Assembly (NCBI GenBank): GCA_030549495.1
Contig: JAUIRK010000903.1
Location: forward strand, 62,001-126,000
DNA from: Nectonema munidae
Taxonomy: Eukaryota > Nematomorpha > Nectonematoida > Nectonematidae
Length of the DNA stretch: 64,000 nt
Reading direction: 5' to 3'
Shown: piece after piece, positions 12,181 through 25,300 of the stretch
Layout of the letters: each line of letters starts with the position of its first letter
Position numbering within the stretch: position 1 is the stretch's first letter
Position numbers and translations under genes: made by a program
The notes under the pieces: generated by a model
Seen by the model: the letters and a program-made list of their open reading frames with translations, nothing else
Told to the model about the DNA's origin: nothing
The model's database searches: none

Positions 12181-12526
12181 TTTCCCAAAAAGTAACCATG
12201 ATTTTGAAAAAATTTAAACTATAAAGTGTTATGTGCTCAAATTTTTTTATTATTTAATTGAATTTATTTGAAATGAAATTCCAATATTTTCAAATGAAAA
12301 AAAAAATTTGAAATTTTAATTGAAATTATTTTTAATTGAAACTGTATATATTTTTTAATTTTTAAACGAATATATAATATAGAACCGAAATTATAAGCTT
12401 AACTAGAGATACTGACAGAATTTTGCTGAAAAAGTTTAACTTTTGATTTTGATTGACATTTAGTCATGAAAAGGTCATTCAACTGCCATGAAAATGGTAT
12501 CAAAAGATGCAGTTATCAATTTTAGG
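12181..12526. repeat. tail of the second 150-bp array
   Basis: It matches 851-1140 in order (AAAGTGTTATG, TTTTGCTGAAAA, GATTTTGATTGACA, ATCAAAAGATGCAG). It is interrupted near 12247-12350 by about 100 bp of AT-rich sequence missing from the first copy. The element stops where a hAT transposase fragment begins. Confidence 0.75.
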
Positions 12527-13000
12527 AAATGTCACGAAGTATGGTAGCAAAAGATGTAGCCAATTTGGTAGAAGAGAAATTATAGTTTTCACCAAACATT
12601 GATTTGAGACATTGCATTTAATGTTTATAAGTTCTTCTAAATCAGCCAAACTAGATATCCGTAGATCACCAAGTTTACTAGCTAAAATTTCAATGTTGAT
12701 GACATCTAAAACTTTTTTATGATCTCTTTCATCAGCTAAATTTGGAAAATGCTTCAAATCGCAACGTCCTATCTGATTCAGTAGTATATTTAACTTCTCC
12801 TTAAATGACTTTATATGGCTGACCATTTCAATTATTGTTTTTTCTTTGCCTCGTAATTGAGTATTAAGTTGATTCAACTTTTCAGTAAGATCACAAAAAA
12901 AGCAAGGTCACAGCGCCATTCTGAATCACTCAATTGAGGTCTACTTCCAAAAGCTTCATGGTCGACTAGTCGACCGCGGGCGACGTCTTGGACACCCTTG
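12500..13000 (-). pseudogene. hAT transposase fragment (GTF2IRD2/SCAND3-like)
   Basis: A 125-residue open frame contains LNTQLRGKEKTIIEMVSHIK and SFKEKLNILLNQIGRCDLKH followed by FPNL, a block typical of the hAT transposase core that also gave rise to GTF2IRD2-type proteins. The same frame family continues upstream as LSDSEWRCDLAFFCDLTEKL in the adjoining frame. The element appears to end near 13000 with TTGGACACCCTTG, whose complement CAAGGGTGTCCAA looks like a hAT terminus. Most of the transposase is absent. Confidence 0.75.
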
Positions 13001-13004
13001 CCGT

Positions 13005-14145
13005 AGTAGGGTGTGGTAAAAGATCATTTGCATTCAAAAGTGTTGAACTTTCATGCTGAACTTTGAGCAACTATAACAAAATTGAATTTTAACATTAATT
13101 ATTTTATTTTAAAACTGAATATTAACTATAATTTAGAAGTTATTTTTATTAAAAAAGTTCAAAAGTTAATTTAATTATACTTAATATCAAAACAAGTTGT
13201 GATAAAAATAGTATATTTATTAATTCGCTGGGTGGAAAAACATGATTTCTTTTTAATTTGACTCTCATTTTTAAACTATTTTTAAAAAAGTAAAAAACAA
13301 ATTGATAGCGTCTTTACAATTAAGTATGCATACAGAGTAAAATGACAAAAGACAACTCGCAGTTACTTGCTTTAAAATTTTGTTACCCTCAAAAAATTTG
13401 TCCTAAACAAGTTAGTAATGTAAAAACAAATTTTTAAGTCAACAATTGTCATACTTTGTAATAACTAACAAACATAATTTAGCTCTTTGATTTTATAAAT
13501 TTTCATTTCACTAATCATAACAATTAGGGGTTTTCTGGCATTTTATAGATTAACAATTTTTTGATTCTAGTTTTTTGCAAGCCGCCTTTATCTTAACAAT
13601 AAAAATAAGTCAAAAAGCTCAAAATCTATGTATACTTTATACTTTTGAGGCATTGTATACAATCATACTATACAAGCGTATACTTCATATAAACTTTGTA
13701 TAATTAATTTAATTACTATCTTCACGTTTTTCATTTCTTATTTGCATATTAAATACATAGGCATTATTCTATTACCCATGCTGAACTGATTTAGAATGGG
13801 TAATAGAATAATAATAAATTGGGATACTTATTACCCATCCTAAAAATGTTCTACTCTAAAGTTAGTATTGGAAACATACTCACAAAAAATACACTTCATT
13901 GCCCCCCTCTTTAAACTCTCAAGACAAGAATAATCAGACTATATTAGAAAAGCAGAAGATTGATATATAAAACAGCATGAAAAAGCAAACGATGATAAAG
14001 TTATTGTGTATCTTACATTAGCCTTGAGAGGGTTAAGTCATCTGGCACAACTTAGGCATCAGTGTACCGCTGGTTATAAAATTTTAACTAAAAGCATACT
14101 TATTCCTTTAAATAAAAGAGTTTTACAAAGTTAGCAAAGTATTAA
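13005..14145. other. gene-free stretch with a perfect hairpin
   Basis: No gene is recognised. At 13763-13812 a 17-bp arm ATTATTCTATTACCCAT is followed, after 16 bases, by its exact complement. A third related word, TTATTACCCATCC, lies just after it near 13830. The rest is AT-rich. Confidence 0.6.
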
Positions 14146-14149
14146 AGTT

Positions 14150-15133
14150 TACCTCTTGAAATAGGTCAATGAAGTCTTGCCAATCAATAGTTTCAAATGG
14201 TCTGAGATCTTTAGCAACAAAATGAACGCATGCTACTTTAATCTTTTCTATTTTAGCTTTTGAGATGACAAACATTTTTTATAACTTTATATCATTATAA
14301 TAGTATTTTTTTGATAATGTTAGTAATCAAGGTTTGATTATATCATTTTTGCACTTATGTCGCATGAGAACTGAAGTGCCTGTTTTTCTTCCAGAATAAG
14401 TGAAAGCTTGAAAACATACTTTACACGCTGCAAAATTCATATCAATATTTTTTTCATCCACAACAACTCCACAGCTCTTCCAACATGAGATTTTAATCTA
14501 TCAACAGATTTGATCTTATACACGCCAGATTTCAATTTATAAGAAACTTCTAAAGATGTTAAAGTTGGCATTTAATAAAATGTAGAGAAGGAAACAAGAA
14601 CATAAAAATAATTTATCACAAATTTATCTGTACTCTACGTCTACAGTCACAAACATATGTTTAAAAAATAAAGCATTCATAATATTGAGCCTATTATAAT
14701 ATTCTCTCTTCTCTCACATTCTTATCTGGACAAGGCAATAACCAAGCACACGACACAAGAAGCTTTTATCTCTATATTGCAAAGCACATGACACAAGAAG
14801 CTTCTCTCTCTTTTCTGTCATACTCCATTTTTCTCTAACTCTGAAATCATTTGATCCATCAACACACATGCTTTTTCTTTGTTTCAAAATTTTTGACATC
14901 TCACTTAGCTCTCTATTTCTTTCATTTCATACTAATGTTCTTGCTTCACAAATTCCAACTAGCCCGCCTTATTGATAAGGACAACCCGCATCCGCCTGCC
15001 CCACACAATATTTTCTTCAAATGATCCGTATCCACCCCGCCCTACAAAAAATAAAATGTGGACACCCCCATCCGCACCGCGAGTGCGGGTTCCGCATAAC
15101 CCGCGTGGGTTATCCGCCGCGCGCAGGGCTCTA
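14150..15133 (-). pseudogene. BED-finger hAT transposon fragment (ZBED1-like)
   Basis: Read on the minus strand, a frame from ~14571 starts MPTLTSLEVSYKLKSGV. Near 14345-14450 a BED-type finger follows, ACKVCFQAFTYSGRKTGTSV then LMRHKC (Cys-x2-Cys ... His-x-Cys). At 14160-14280 comes KVACVHFVAKDLRPFETIDW, the block after the BED finger in hAT transposases. The GC-rich DNA at 14960-15133 contains palindromic CGCGTGGGTTATCCGC and ends CAGGGCTCTAG, a plausible terminal repeat with its outer end near 15133. The frame is interrupted and the C-terminal dimerisation part was not found. Confidence 0.7.
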
Positions 15134-15369
15134 GGGTGTACCTATCAACTTAACGGTTGAAGGTCAGGGGTTCGATCCCAAAGGCCCCCAACTCTTAAAA
15201 ACAAATTTACAAAAACTGTGATTAACCATCTTAAGCATAATGCGAGCATATAGCTTTACGGCTGAAGGTGCTTTGATATCTCCAACCAACCAAACAACCA
15301 TACAGTTAGGATGTAACTCTAAGCTTAACTGTTGAATGACAAAGATTTACTGATAGGTTTAGACTACAA
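15134..15369 (+). repeat. possible tRNA-related repeat
   Basis: GGTTCGATCCCA at ~15168 is a good B-box-like word. It is preceded by TCAACTTAACGGTTGAAGG, which recurs in altered form at ~15250 and ~15320. No cloverleaf with a clear acceptor stem could be drawn, so this is more likely an old SINE or short tandem repeat than a functional tRNA. Confidence 0.3.
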
Positions 15370-15708
15370 TTATCTGGAAGTATTAAAAATTGTAAATTCC
15401 ACGAAGAATCCTAAACTTTTCCATATTGAATAAGAGTCAAACTTCAGGAACCTTATCCAGATAATTTTTTTGAAATAAGAGATTTTCTGAGCATAATTAA
15501 TTGTGAGGCCTTTATATCTTTGGAAATTCATCTCGGTGGGACATCGTTTAAGGACATTATGAGGGTGCTGAAGTTTTGTCTCAACTTGTGAAGAGAGCTG
15601 TAGCAAAATTAGATTTTTAACAGAAGATTCAATAATTTTTGGAGAGGTCAATAAGGACTGAAAAAATGAAAAAGATTTAAACGCAGGCTGTGTATTTTCC
15701 TTTAACAT
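15370..15708 (-). CDS. unassigned 112-residue open frame
   Basis: The minus-strand frame begins MLKENTQPAFKSFSFFQSLL and is longer and less repetitive than the chance frames nearby. No domain, signal peptide or transposase motif is recognised. It lies divergently, about 580 bp upstream of the NAA15 start, so it could be a 5' exon of a neighbour, a transposon scrap or chance. Confidence 0.2.
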   Translation of the reverse strand: MLKENTQPAFKSFSFFQSLLTSPKIIESSVKNLILLQLSSQVETKLQHPHNVLKRCPTEMNFQRYKGLTINYAQKISYFKKIIWIRFLKFDSYSIWKSLGFFVEFTIFNTSR

Positions 15709-16284
15709 TTAATAATAAGATCGTTGTTTTTATGTTTCAATTCTGAGGTCACATTTGGACAAATAATTATAGAAAATGTAATACACCTTTTTAGTGTTAA
15801 TGTAACACCAGTGTCCAAAGAAAAATGTCTGTAAAACCAGCAGTATCAGATAAACGAGGTATGATATTTAAAAATTCATTGAAAAATGATCATGATCAAA
15901 ATATAAAAATTATAATAATCTATATAAAGTGTAATTTATGTTCCTTGTGGCCCTACTGATAATAAATTTGATAGATTAATTTAGATTAATACTAGATATT
16001 CAATCAAACCAATAAGTAATGATTACTGGCTTACAGGGTCGAACATTGTGCAAAAATAAATATCTTTTCGAAAATCTACCTTTATCTTTGCCTTCATTAA
16101 AAAAACTATTTTTAGGCTTTTATAGCCTATAAATTATGAGTTGTTTTTCCCTCAAATGTGGACTCTTATGGTATTACTAAGAGTAACAAAAAATCACATA
16201 AATATTCTACTTAAAAAAATCAAATAACGGCCATAAATTATTTTATAATTTTTTTTTGTAATTTTTGCTGGTCTTCAGTTTAAA
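15709..16284 (+). promoter_or_regulatory. upstream region of NAA15
   Basis: This 576-bp interval precedes the NAA15 start codon and must contain at least part of its 5' untranslated region and probably its promoter. AT-rich sequence dominates. No convincing TATA box, initiator or CpG-rich block stands out, so no precise transcription start is proposed. Confidence 0.3.
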
Positions 16285-16341
16285 ATGTCTCTTTCTCCTT
16301 CTCTTCCTCCTAAAGAAAATACGCTTTTCAAAAAAATAATT
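16285..16341 (+). CDS. NAA15: NAA15 exon 1
   Basis: Codes for residues 1-19, [19 protein letters not shown]. The ATG has A at -3 and matches the family N-terminus closely (human: PPKENALFKRIL). The donor GTAAAT follows a complete codon (phase 0). Confidence 0.9.
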
Positions 16342-19300
16342 GTAAATTATATAATCAAATTTCAAGATATTAGAAGATATTATATAGTATATACATTTTT
16401 TTATATGTTTAGAGATGCTATGAATTGAAAAATTATAAAAATGGGCTCAAAATTACAAAACAAATTTTATCAAATCCCAAGTTTTTTGAACATGCGGGTA
16501 ATATTTTATTATTATTTTTGATTGTATTTAGTATAAAAACTCTTACTTAATTTTCTCGTTTTATCCTTATATGATTTTGTTATGAATAGAAACTCTATCT
16601 ATGAGAGGATTGATATTGAGTTGTTTGGGGCAAAAAGAAGAAGGTTTTGAACTCGTTCGCAAAGGACTACGAAATAATCTTAAGAGTTATATTTGTAAGT
16701 GCTTACTTTTGATTTCCTAGTATATTTCTTTATTTGTGTGTATGATTATATATATAACTAATTTATATCTTCATTAAGACAAACATTCAAATACCCTGAA
16801 AAAGTATTTATTTGATATTCTTATATAATTTTTTAGAAAATTATTTTGTTATCTATCTATTTATGCCAAATGTGACTTAAAATATAAATTTCAATATTAT
16901 TTGGTTTGTAAACCAACGGAGAGACAAAAAATACACAGAAAAATCTTATAAGTCTACTTATATACGTGAATGCTGAAAATTTTTATTAAACTTTGAATAA
17001 TTTTAAATTGAACTTAACATTTTATCATTATTTAACTTATCATACTTTGCAGAGTTCAACAGTTTTTACTCATTTCATCTTAGGATGTTGCAAATTATTA
17101 ACGAGAAACAATCTTTTCATTTTGTTAATTTACGAATCATTATCCTATAACAAGGTCTCTAGGTTGACAGTGGTTCCCAACCTGTGGTCCTCGGACCCCT
17201 AGGGGTCCATGAAGGTTTTATCAGAGGTCTACAAACATTTTTGCATAATATATAATGCTTTTAAAATATTACAGTTATATATTTAAGAAGAAAATTAAAA
17301 CTATTTAATTTTTATCAAAACATACACACCAGAGCCCATCGGGGAGTGCATTTTTAGGTCGGGTCGGAAAGATGCTCACCCCGCTGGCAACAGAGCGGGT
17401 CTGGGAACAATTTTCTCAATGATGAAATATAAAAGTATTTCATGGAACAAAAAGATGAAATAAACTTTTTTATTTAAGCTAATCTTTAAAAGATTCATTT
17501 TTTGTCCAACAAAAAATGAACTCTTCCGCTTTTTTTGGGTTCAAGCTACTTTGTTTACTGTTTACAATATTTGAACCGGAACTGAACAATCTTTCTGATT
17601 GAGAGTTCCTTGTCGGTATTATTTTATTAAGATATAATTCTAAAAATATATATTTCGATAGTATTTAGTAATTTTTTTAAAACCTATATGGAAAGCCTTA
17701 TAAGACTATTACAATAATAATTAAAAAAATTAGATCAGAGGAAAGGGAGAGGGCATTTTGAAGAAAGAAGAATGAATAAAAGGAAAAGAAGCTGAAACGA
17801 GCCGCAATTTTTTTTCCAACGACGCACTGAATAGTGAAAAAATAGGGATTTCCATAGAAAAGTATATGGCCGCATTGATTAGTGAAACCATATGATATGA
17901 AATAAATTTCAATTCCATCGGAGATTTCGTGCAGCCGAACCCAACAATTTTTCCAGTATTATTTATTATTATTGAAATCAAGTCGAAAAGTAAATGTTTT
18001 TATATTTACAAATAGATAATGAAGATAACGATTTTGTAAATAATGTATATATTTGCAAAATATGGACGATTAAATTTTCTATCAATTCCCCCATAACTGG
18101 TAAATACCTTCCCCTTGGGGAACGGTGAGTGACTCTCCCCTTGGGGAACAGAGAGTCACTCTCCCCTTGGGGAACGGGGAAGATCGGGGTCCCCACTGGG
18201 CTCTGGTACACGCTTCCTATTATTTTTAATAATTTATTTTTTGATAATTAGAGTCTCTAATCAATATAGGCCTAAGTATCAATTTCTTTATTTTTAAAAA
18301 TCGTATTTTTTTTTCTTTATCTGCTAAATAAAAAAAATGTAAGAAAGGTCTCTTTTTTGGTGATTATAAAATTTGACAAATGCTATTGTATTTTCTGCAC
18401 ATTGGCAATAATGAAGGTAACTTTTTTTGTAACTTTGATAGAATGTAAGTTTTGTCGTGAGGGGGTCCGAATGATAAATATTTTGGTATAAGGAGTCCGT
18501 GGGATAAAAAAGTTTGGGAATCATTGGCTAGGGTATATAGATTATTCGCATCTACGTTTATATTGTATAGCTTCACCCCACCCTTATTACGTATTTTTAG
18601 TTATATACTTTTTATTTACAGTATTAACGAATAAATTTAAGTCAATTCTTATGATCATTTCTTAACCTAATTTAGCATGAAATACGCCAAATTAAAGCCT
18701 ATTTTATGGACTTTAAAATTATACAAGTTACACTTAAAAAATCTTCCCGAAATCTTTTTAAGGTAAAACAAGTAGAGACAAAAAATATTTTGAAGGGATG
18801 ATATTGCAATACGGGAAACAATATTTTTAATTGAATATACTATTGTGTTTTTTAAGGAATTGAAATTGCCAAGTAAGTTTTAACTAAATTACAATTATGT
18901 CTTTTAAGGAATTCAAATCGCTAAACGGTGAGACACTGTTAATAAACAATTAAAGACTTTTATGTTATACAATTTTCTCTTAAAGTTTCAATAAAATTAA
19001 AAAAAATCCTTTGAAAAATCAATCTTAAAATAGCTGAAAAGGTAAATACTCAGAAATTAGTTTTGTTTTATTCATAATTCTAAATTTTTATTACTATTTT
19101 TGTCTACGCAGAAGTTAAAAACTTACTGTACCAATGTTTTCTTGTCATAACTTCTGCGCAGACAAAATGTAATGAAAATAGTATATTCAATTAAAAATGT
19201 TGTTTTCCGTATTGCAACATCAACCCTTCAAAATATTTTTTGTCTCCTTGCCCAACCTTAAAAAAGTTTTGGGTAAGATAAAGATTTCCTTGTTCTATAA

Positions 19301-22300
19301 ATATGAGTATTTTTAACGTTCGCAATAGCCTAACTTCTAAAACACTAGATTTATATTTTGCAAATAGTTGCTAAATAAGAAATGCATATAACTTGGAAAG
19401 CGTATTTTAGATAGGTCTTAGTTACTGTTTATTTTATTTCCTAGTAGTATATCGTTCTGTTGAACTCTAGTAGAAAAATAAAATAAACATGCAAAATCTA
19501 AGATTGGCATTTTTTTATATTATAAGTTTTGACTCTATCTTGCATTTCTAAACAAATATCGTTGCTAATAACTGAATAGAAGCAGAACTCCAAAAACAAA
19601 CTTTCGGTGCTCATCCCGTTTTTTAAAATGCCAGATGGTAATGTAATATGTGATCTCAGAAGTGTATTTTTTTCAAACTGAACCTTTCGCATATTTAATA
19701 ATTGTGCTATAGTAGTGGGCAAACAAGTTTTTTTCATTTTTGAATCTTTTTTTGTTTTTCAACTTAGTAGTAATTCTTCCTTGTATATTTGTACCCCATA
19801 GAACAAAAAAGGTGAACCTTCTTAGTTAATTCATTTTTGAATCTTTTTTTTCTTTCCAACTTCGTAGTAATTCTTCCTTGTATATTTGTACCCCATAGAA
19901 CAAAAAAGGTGAACCTGCATCCATAAGCCCCCATATGGCTTTCTGGAATATCAAATCTGTGCTCATACGGTTCTGATATCCATTGATATGTTTTAAACTT
20001 AAGAGGAGTTACAAATGAAGCTTATTGAAATGTTAGTAAATAGCGTGAAATCCCATTAAAATTAGGAAAAAAGCTGTAGAATATTCTCATCTACTTGTAT
20101 ATGCACAACGACTAATTTCCTCCTTTTCTTCAATTTTGTACCTGACGCTATTCAAGAATTTGCTTAAAACACAGCTGTTAGACGAGCATTTGGATAACCA
20201 AAAGATCTGTATGGATAAAAATGTTCTCTACTCCTGTCCTAGAGATTACAATTAAAAAATTATTTAGATAAATTTAGAACTTTCATATTGATTAGTCAAA
20301 CTTTTTTTAAATTTTTTCAGATATGTGAGTATAAGTAAACGTTTATTTTCATTTGTTATTATCGATCACAACATTGATGTAGATAGAAGCTAATAAAGAT
20401 GGAAATGCCTTTTTTTTTGAATGAGGAATATAAGAGTAAGTAATACAGTACTTATGTTACACACCTATAAACGTTTTATTCAAGCATTAGAATTAATGTA
20501 TAATCAAAATAACATGAAAATCTGCTCACTTATTCATTTGAACAATGAATTAAAACTGAACCATTGAATTATTTTTTAGTTTTTATTCCTATTTTGTTTT
20601 TATTATATTTTTAATGGGCCCACCATCTTTGACTTCAAAAAATATTTTCAAGTCCGCTTTCTAAGAAAGTTTGAGGAGCACTGTAATCTAAAGAATATTA
20701 AGCCTTTTAATCACTTTATTACCTTATATGCTTTTCTTGCCCAAATTGAATAATCTATCATTTAATCTTTGGTTATAGTTCGATATAAGTGTTTCAAATT
20801 GTGTCTTCAATTAAAGCAAAATATACGCCTCAATTTCAATCAACGCCTTATTTTTGATCAGTTTGAAACGAAGTTGCAGTCGGGAATTGGTGGAGTCTGT
20901 GATTTTTAAGGAATAGGGTCCGAGTCGGTATTTAATGAAAATTGGGCGTCGAAGTTGGATTTTTCAAGTAATAAAAATAATGTTTTAAGTATTTTAAATA
21001 AAGAAAAAAATAAGTTTATTTTTGTAAGAATATTGAGTGCTCCTTTTTTAGCCAACATGATATGTAAGAGTTTGTTTTAAATATTTTATATTTTCAAGCA
21101 TTTGAAGTCGGATTCGGTTTTTAATAGGTACTTGGAGTTGGAATTCAATATTTTTTCTGTAACTCCTTAACCTTGTTTCGAAGCTATGTGGATGTCATTT
21201 GTTGTTTTGTCTTTAACCCTTTGGGGACCAAATTTTTTAAGACCCGCTAAATAGAATTTTATTAATTTTACTTACACTAACGGAGGGGCTAGTCCATGCC
21301 ATTGAAGAACCCTACTTATCTCCGAAACTATCAAACCTTTCTTTTAAATTTCAGGAATTTTCCTAACTTATTAAAGTTCATTTTGGCAAAAATAAAATTT
21401 AAGTGTCACCTGATCCAACAGATAACCTCTAAAAAAAATTTCCCGCTTAAAAATGTACAACGGGTAAATAATTATAGAGCATAACATTTTCAAATAACAA
21501 AAACTTGATTTGCCATGTTTTGTATATTGTTTTTAAGGCACTAAAACACTACAGAAAAAGCCGTCAACTCATCAACACTACTTTTTGCGAAAGTAAAAGA
21601 GATCTAGTTTATGGATAGCAAAGCAGATCATTCTAATTTTCAGCACTTATTCTAATCTAACACATATAAACAATCCTTTGCTACATGTAAATAGTCCAAA
21701 TACCCGCTAATTATTATTCACCGTCAAAAAGACAAAATCCACATTTTCACGTGGCGGTTTAATAATGTTTTTTTGTAATATTTAGTAGGACATAACACTA
21801 GGCATATTTCATCAAGTTTGTCACCAAATCGATGAGTATTTTTGAAATAGTCCACAAAAGTGGCGCGGTCCTCCCCAGTACACGGAATCTTAGAAAAACC
21901 GGGCCTAAGTTAGAACTGGCGTGACACTGTTCTTCAAAGGGTGGACAAAATTTTTCTCTATGTAAAGAATAATTGTGTAAGTTTACTTTTACACTCTTTT
22001 GTGCGACTGATTACTTTTACGTTCCTTTGAATTAGCCTGCTTATCTTCGGAGTCGTCTTTTTTATGAGGGGTAGATAAAGTACAAAGTATTTAGATTGTG
22101 AAGTAGTTAGTTTGTTACGTAGAAAGTTAGATAGTTTAGTAGTAATTCATTTGGTTAGTTATTTAGGCAGCTAGTTAGTTACCTAGAAAATTAGTTATTT
22201 AGTTCTTGTTTATTAGTCTGCTTTGAATGAATTTCTTTGCAAACAATCACAAAAAGTCATCTCGTAATTTTTTATTATAATATTCATACCGAAAATCCCT

Positions 22301-25300
22301 TTTAATTTATTCAAACTTATTTATTTTACCATCCTGAAAACAGTTGCAAACCTAAAATTGTAACTTTTTTTTAATTTTTAACCCTGAAGGCTTAATGGCA
22401 TTAAAGTGTCATATAAAAAACCGTCTTTTTTATAAGTTGTATAATAACACATTGAAAAATGATTTTTGTTAAAAACTTTTGTCTTAAACTATTATTGCGT
22501 AAGTTTCTATAAACTATCGCCTGCTTATCCTTTTCAATGCCTTTTTATCTAACTCAAGACATGATTTTTGTTGTATCTACCACAAATACCTAGCAATGTT
22601 CCTTTGTTTCGAGCGTATCTCGTAGACTTGTATTTTTATATTTTGTTATAACCTAATATTCCTTAAAACCTTTCATAGAAGAAATTTTAATACTATATAT
22701 ATAATTTTTTGTGATATTTTCGGTGTTCCATTGTGTCAAATGGTTAATAAATGATATTTTGCAATCGCAATCTTTTGAAATAAGTTGCTGAAGATTTTGC
22801 TTCTATCTAGATCAGGGATCAGCAAATAGACCCCTTCATAGAACATTTGTTCTTCACATCGACCCCCACCCCACAGAAATGTTTAATAAATACAATAATT
22901 AATCAATGTCCAACAATTAAGAGAAAAAATACAAACTAAAAATGTTTCATATATCCTATACTATACAATGTCCTAAGCTATGTTCTAAAAGAAAAGGGAG
23001 ATTTATTACTACTATAAAGCACAATTTGGAAAGTTTGTCTATCTTATCGACCCCTAAAGATCTGTTATCGACCACTTTGCCGACCCCTGATCTAGATTAT
23101 TCCTATTTTTATAGGCCTGTTATATATCTATTAATTTTATTATATTGATTTTAGTAAATAATTCTTGATAGTATAATTTGTGTTTCTTTAGGTTGGCATG
23201 TCTTTGGATCTATTAAACGCATAAATAGAGATTACGATGAAGCGATTAGAGCGTACCTTAATGCTCTTAAATATGACAATGATAACATTCAAATTTTGAG
23301 AGATTTATCACTACTCCAAATTCAAACAAAGGATTTAGAAGGCTTTCTGGTATGCTTTTCCTGACAAAATATTATTTGAAAATTTTTAATGTTATTTACA
23401 AAGTTCAATCATCAAATTTGATTCCAGAAGAAGCGACGACCTTAGTAATTTGATTTAAAACTAACTACCTTAAAATCAAGTAATCTGTGTCATTTAAAGA
23501 TCACGGTGCGATCAAATTGGTTTACTAATTTCATATAATTAAAACAAGGCGTTCATTTTTGGAATTATTGAAGGCAAGTGGTTTGACATTAAAAATTTTG
23601 TATCAATTCGTTCATTTTTTAAATATTTTATATAGAAATCTGTTTTAATCAGAGCTGGGAAGTCAGAGTCGATTGAATCGGAGATTTTAAAGGGATAGTA
23701 GTCAGAGCCGGTTATTTTTAATTATTAAAGAATAAAATGTTTAAGTATTTTAAATAAAGTAAAAGCTTAATTTTTGTAAGCATATGGGACGACTCTTCTT
23801 TAGTCAAAGTCGGAAGCGAAGAGAGCGTTAAATTTATCAAGTTTTTAAGTATTTGCAGTCGGAGTCTTGGTTGGATTTTTTATTTACTGGAATCGGAGTC
23901 GGGAGAGCAATCTGAATCGGATGCGCATATTTTCCTTCTAACTCTCCAGCCCTGGTTTTAATATTCACTTTTAAACAAAATTATTTTAAAAATTTGTTAC
24001 CTACTGTTTTTTTGCTAGCTCATTCATTGGTCGGTTCTGAAGCTTTCTGAATTTTGTGTTCTTATAATATTTTATATATTAAAATGTGTATCAACTATAT
24101 TTAAAATAAATAATTAATATATCAAAAATTTTATTATTGTAAAAAATGCGGTGTAATTTTTGATTGAAATTTTTATTGATCACAAAAGTTTAAAATTTAT
24201 TTTATACACATTTAGAACAAATAAACTTCTTCACCTTTACGCATTTTCCACACACTATTTTTCAACATTTGTTACACTTTATATTTGATTTATTTGCATT
24301 ACAATCCGTTTTTATTTGACAATTTCTTCTTTTTCCATCTTCACTTGTACTTGATTGGAGTTCCTCAGTGTTATCTTTGTCTTTTTTAGATGAAATATAC
24401 GCCTCAACTAATTCTTCTGCCAACTTCTGTATGTAATCTCTACTTGCAATTTTAGGTTTACGAGCTTCATTATAAAATATTATTGCTTGCTGCAAGATCA
24501 AACAAATTATAAAAAGTGTTTACTGGCCACTTTCTTGAAGCTGCTTTTACGCTATATTTTTTTGCCATTTGGTCTAATACATCCACACACCGTATTTTGT
24601 ATTATTGCAAAAATTAATTATATTTGGTACATTTTTATATCTGAGTTTACAATAACATTTTTATGCAAACTACTTAGTAACAGTGCATTTTTGTTTCTTT
24701 TTCCCTGATAAACTGTCAAGCGTATACCTCCATTTTCAAAAGCACTCGTTTGATAGTGGGCAAGTCGGAGATTTTTCAAAGATTTAGGAACTTCTCTTCT
24801 CGCTATATTCAACGTGCAAACAGTTGTTATCTTCTTTTTTCAACTCATATGCTAGTTTCAAAGAAGTGAAAAAATTATCATACGTTGCTTTTCTACCGCT
24901 ATTCAGATGAGGATCCATAAGTTTCATCACAACGTATTCAGATAGTCGTGTTTGACGATTGTCAAGCCGTTTAGCAGATATTTAGCTTTGATATCAACAA
25001 GAAACCACATTTTTGACCATACTTATCTGGTTTAGAAGGTATAAATTGAGTGAATGGGCATCTTGTATTACTTGGGAAAAGCTGCTCATCGAAACTCATA
25101 AGCAATACAATTTGATTGGCAATTAGAAATGAAGCTATACCAAATTTCGGAAATAGCTGCAAATTTATCCGTCTTCAAACTTAAAGATCGATTGCTTTTT
25201 AGATAGAAGCGCAAGAATCGCTGTATTTCACAAAAACGAGAACGACTCATTGTTTCTTTGCAAAAATTCAAGCCCCAAGTTTTGGACCAAAGTAGCACAT

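Noticed and set aside
21213-21229. Complete piggyBac MITE starting TTAACCCTTTGGGG
   Set aside because: No matching inverted end followed by TTAA was found in the next kilobase.
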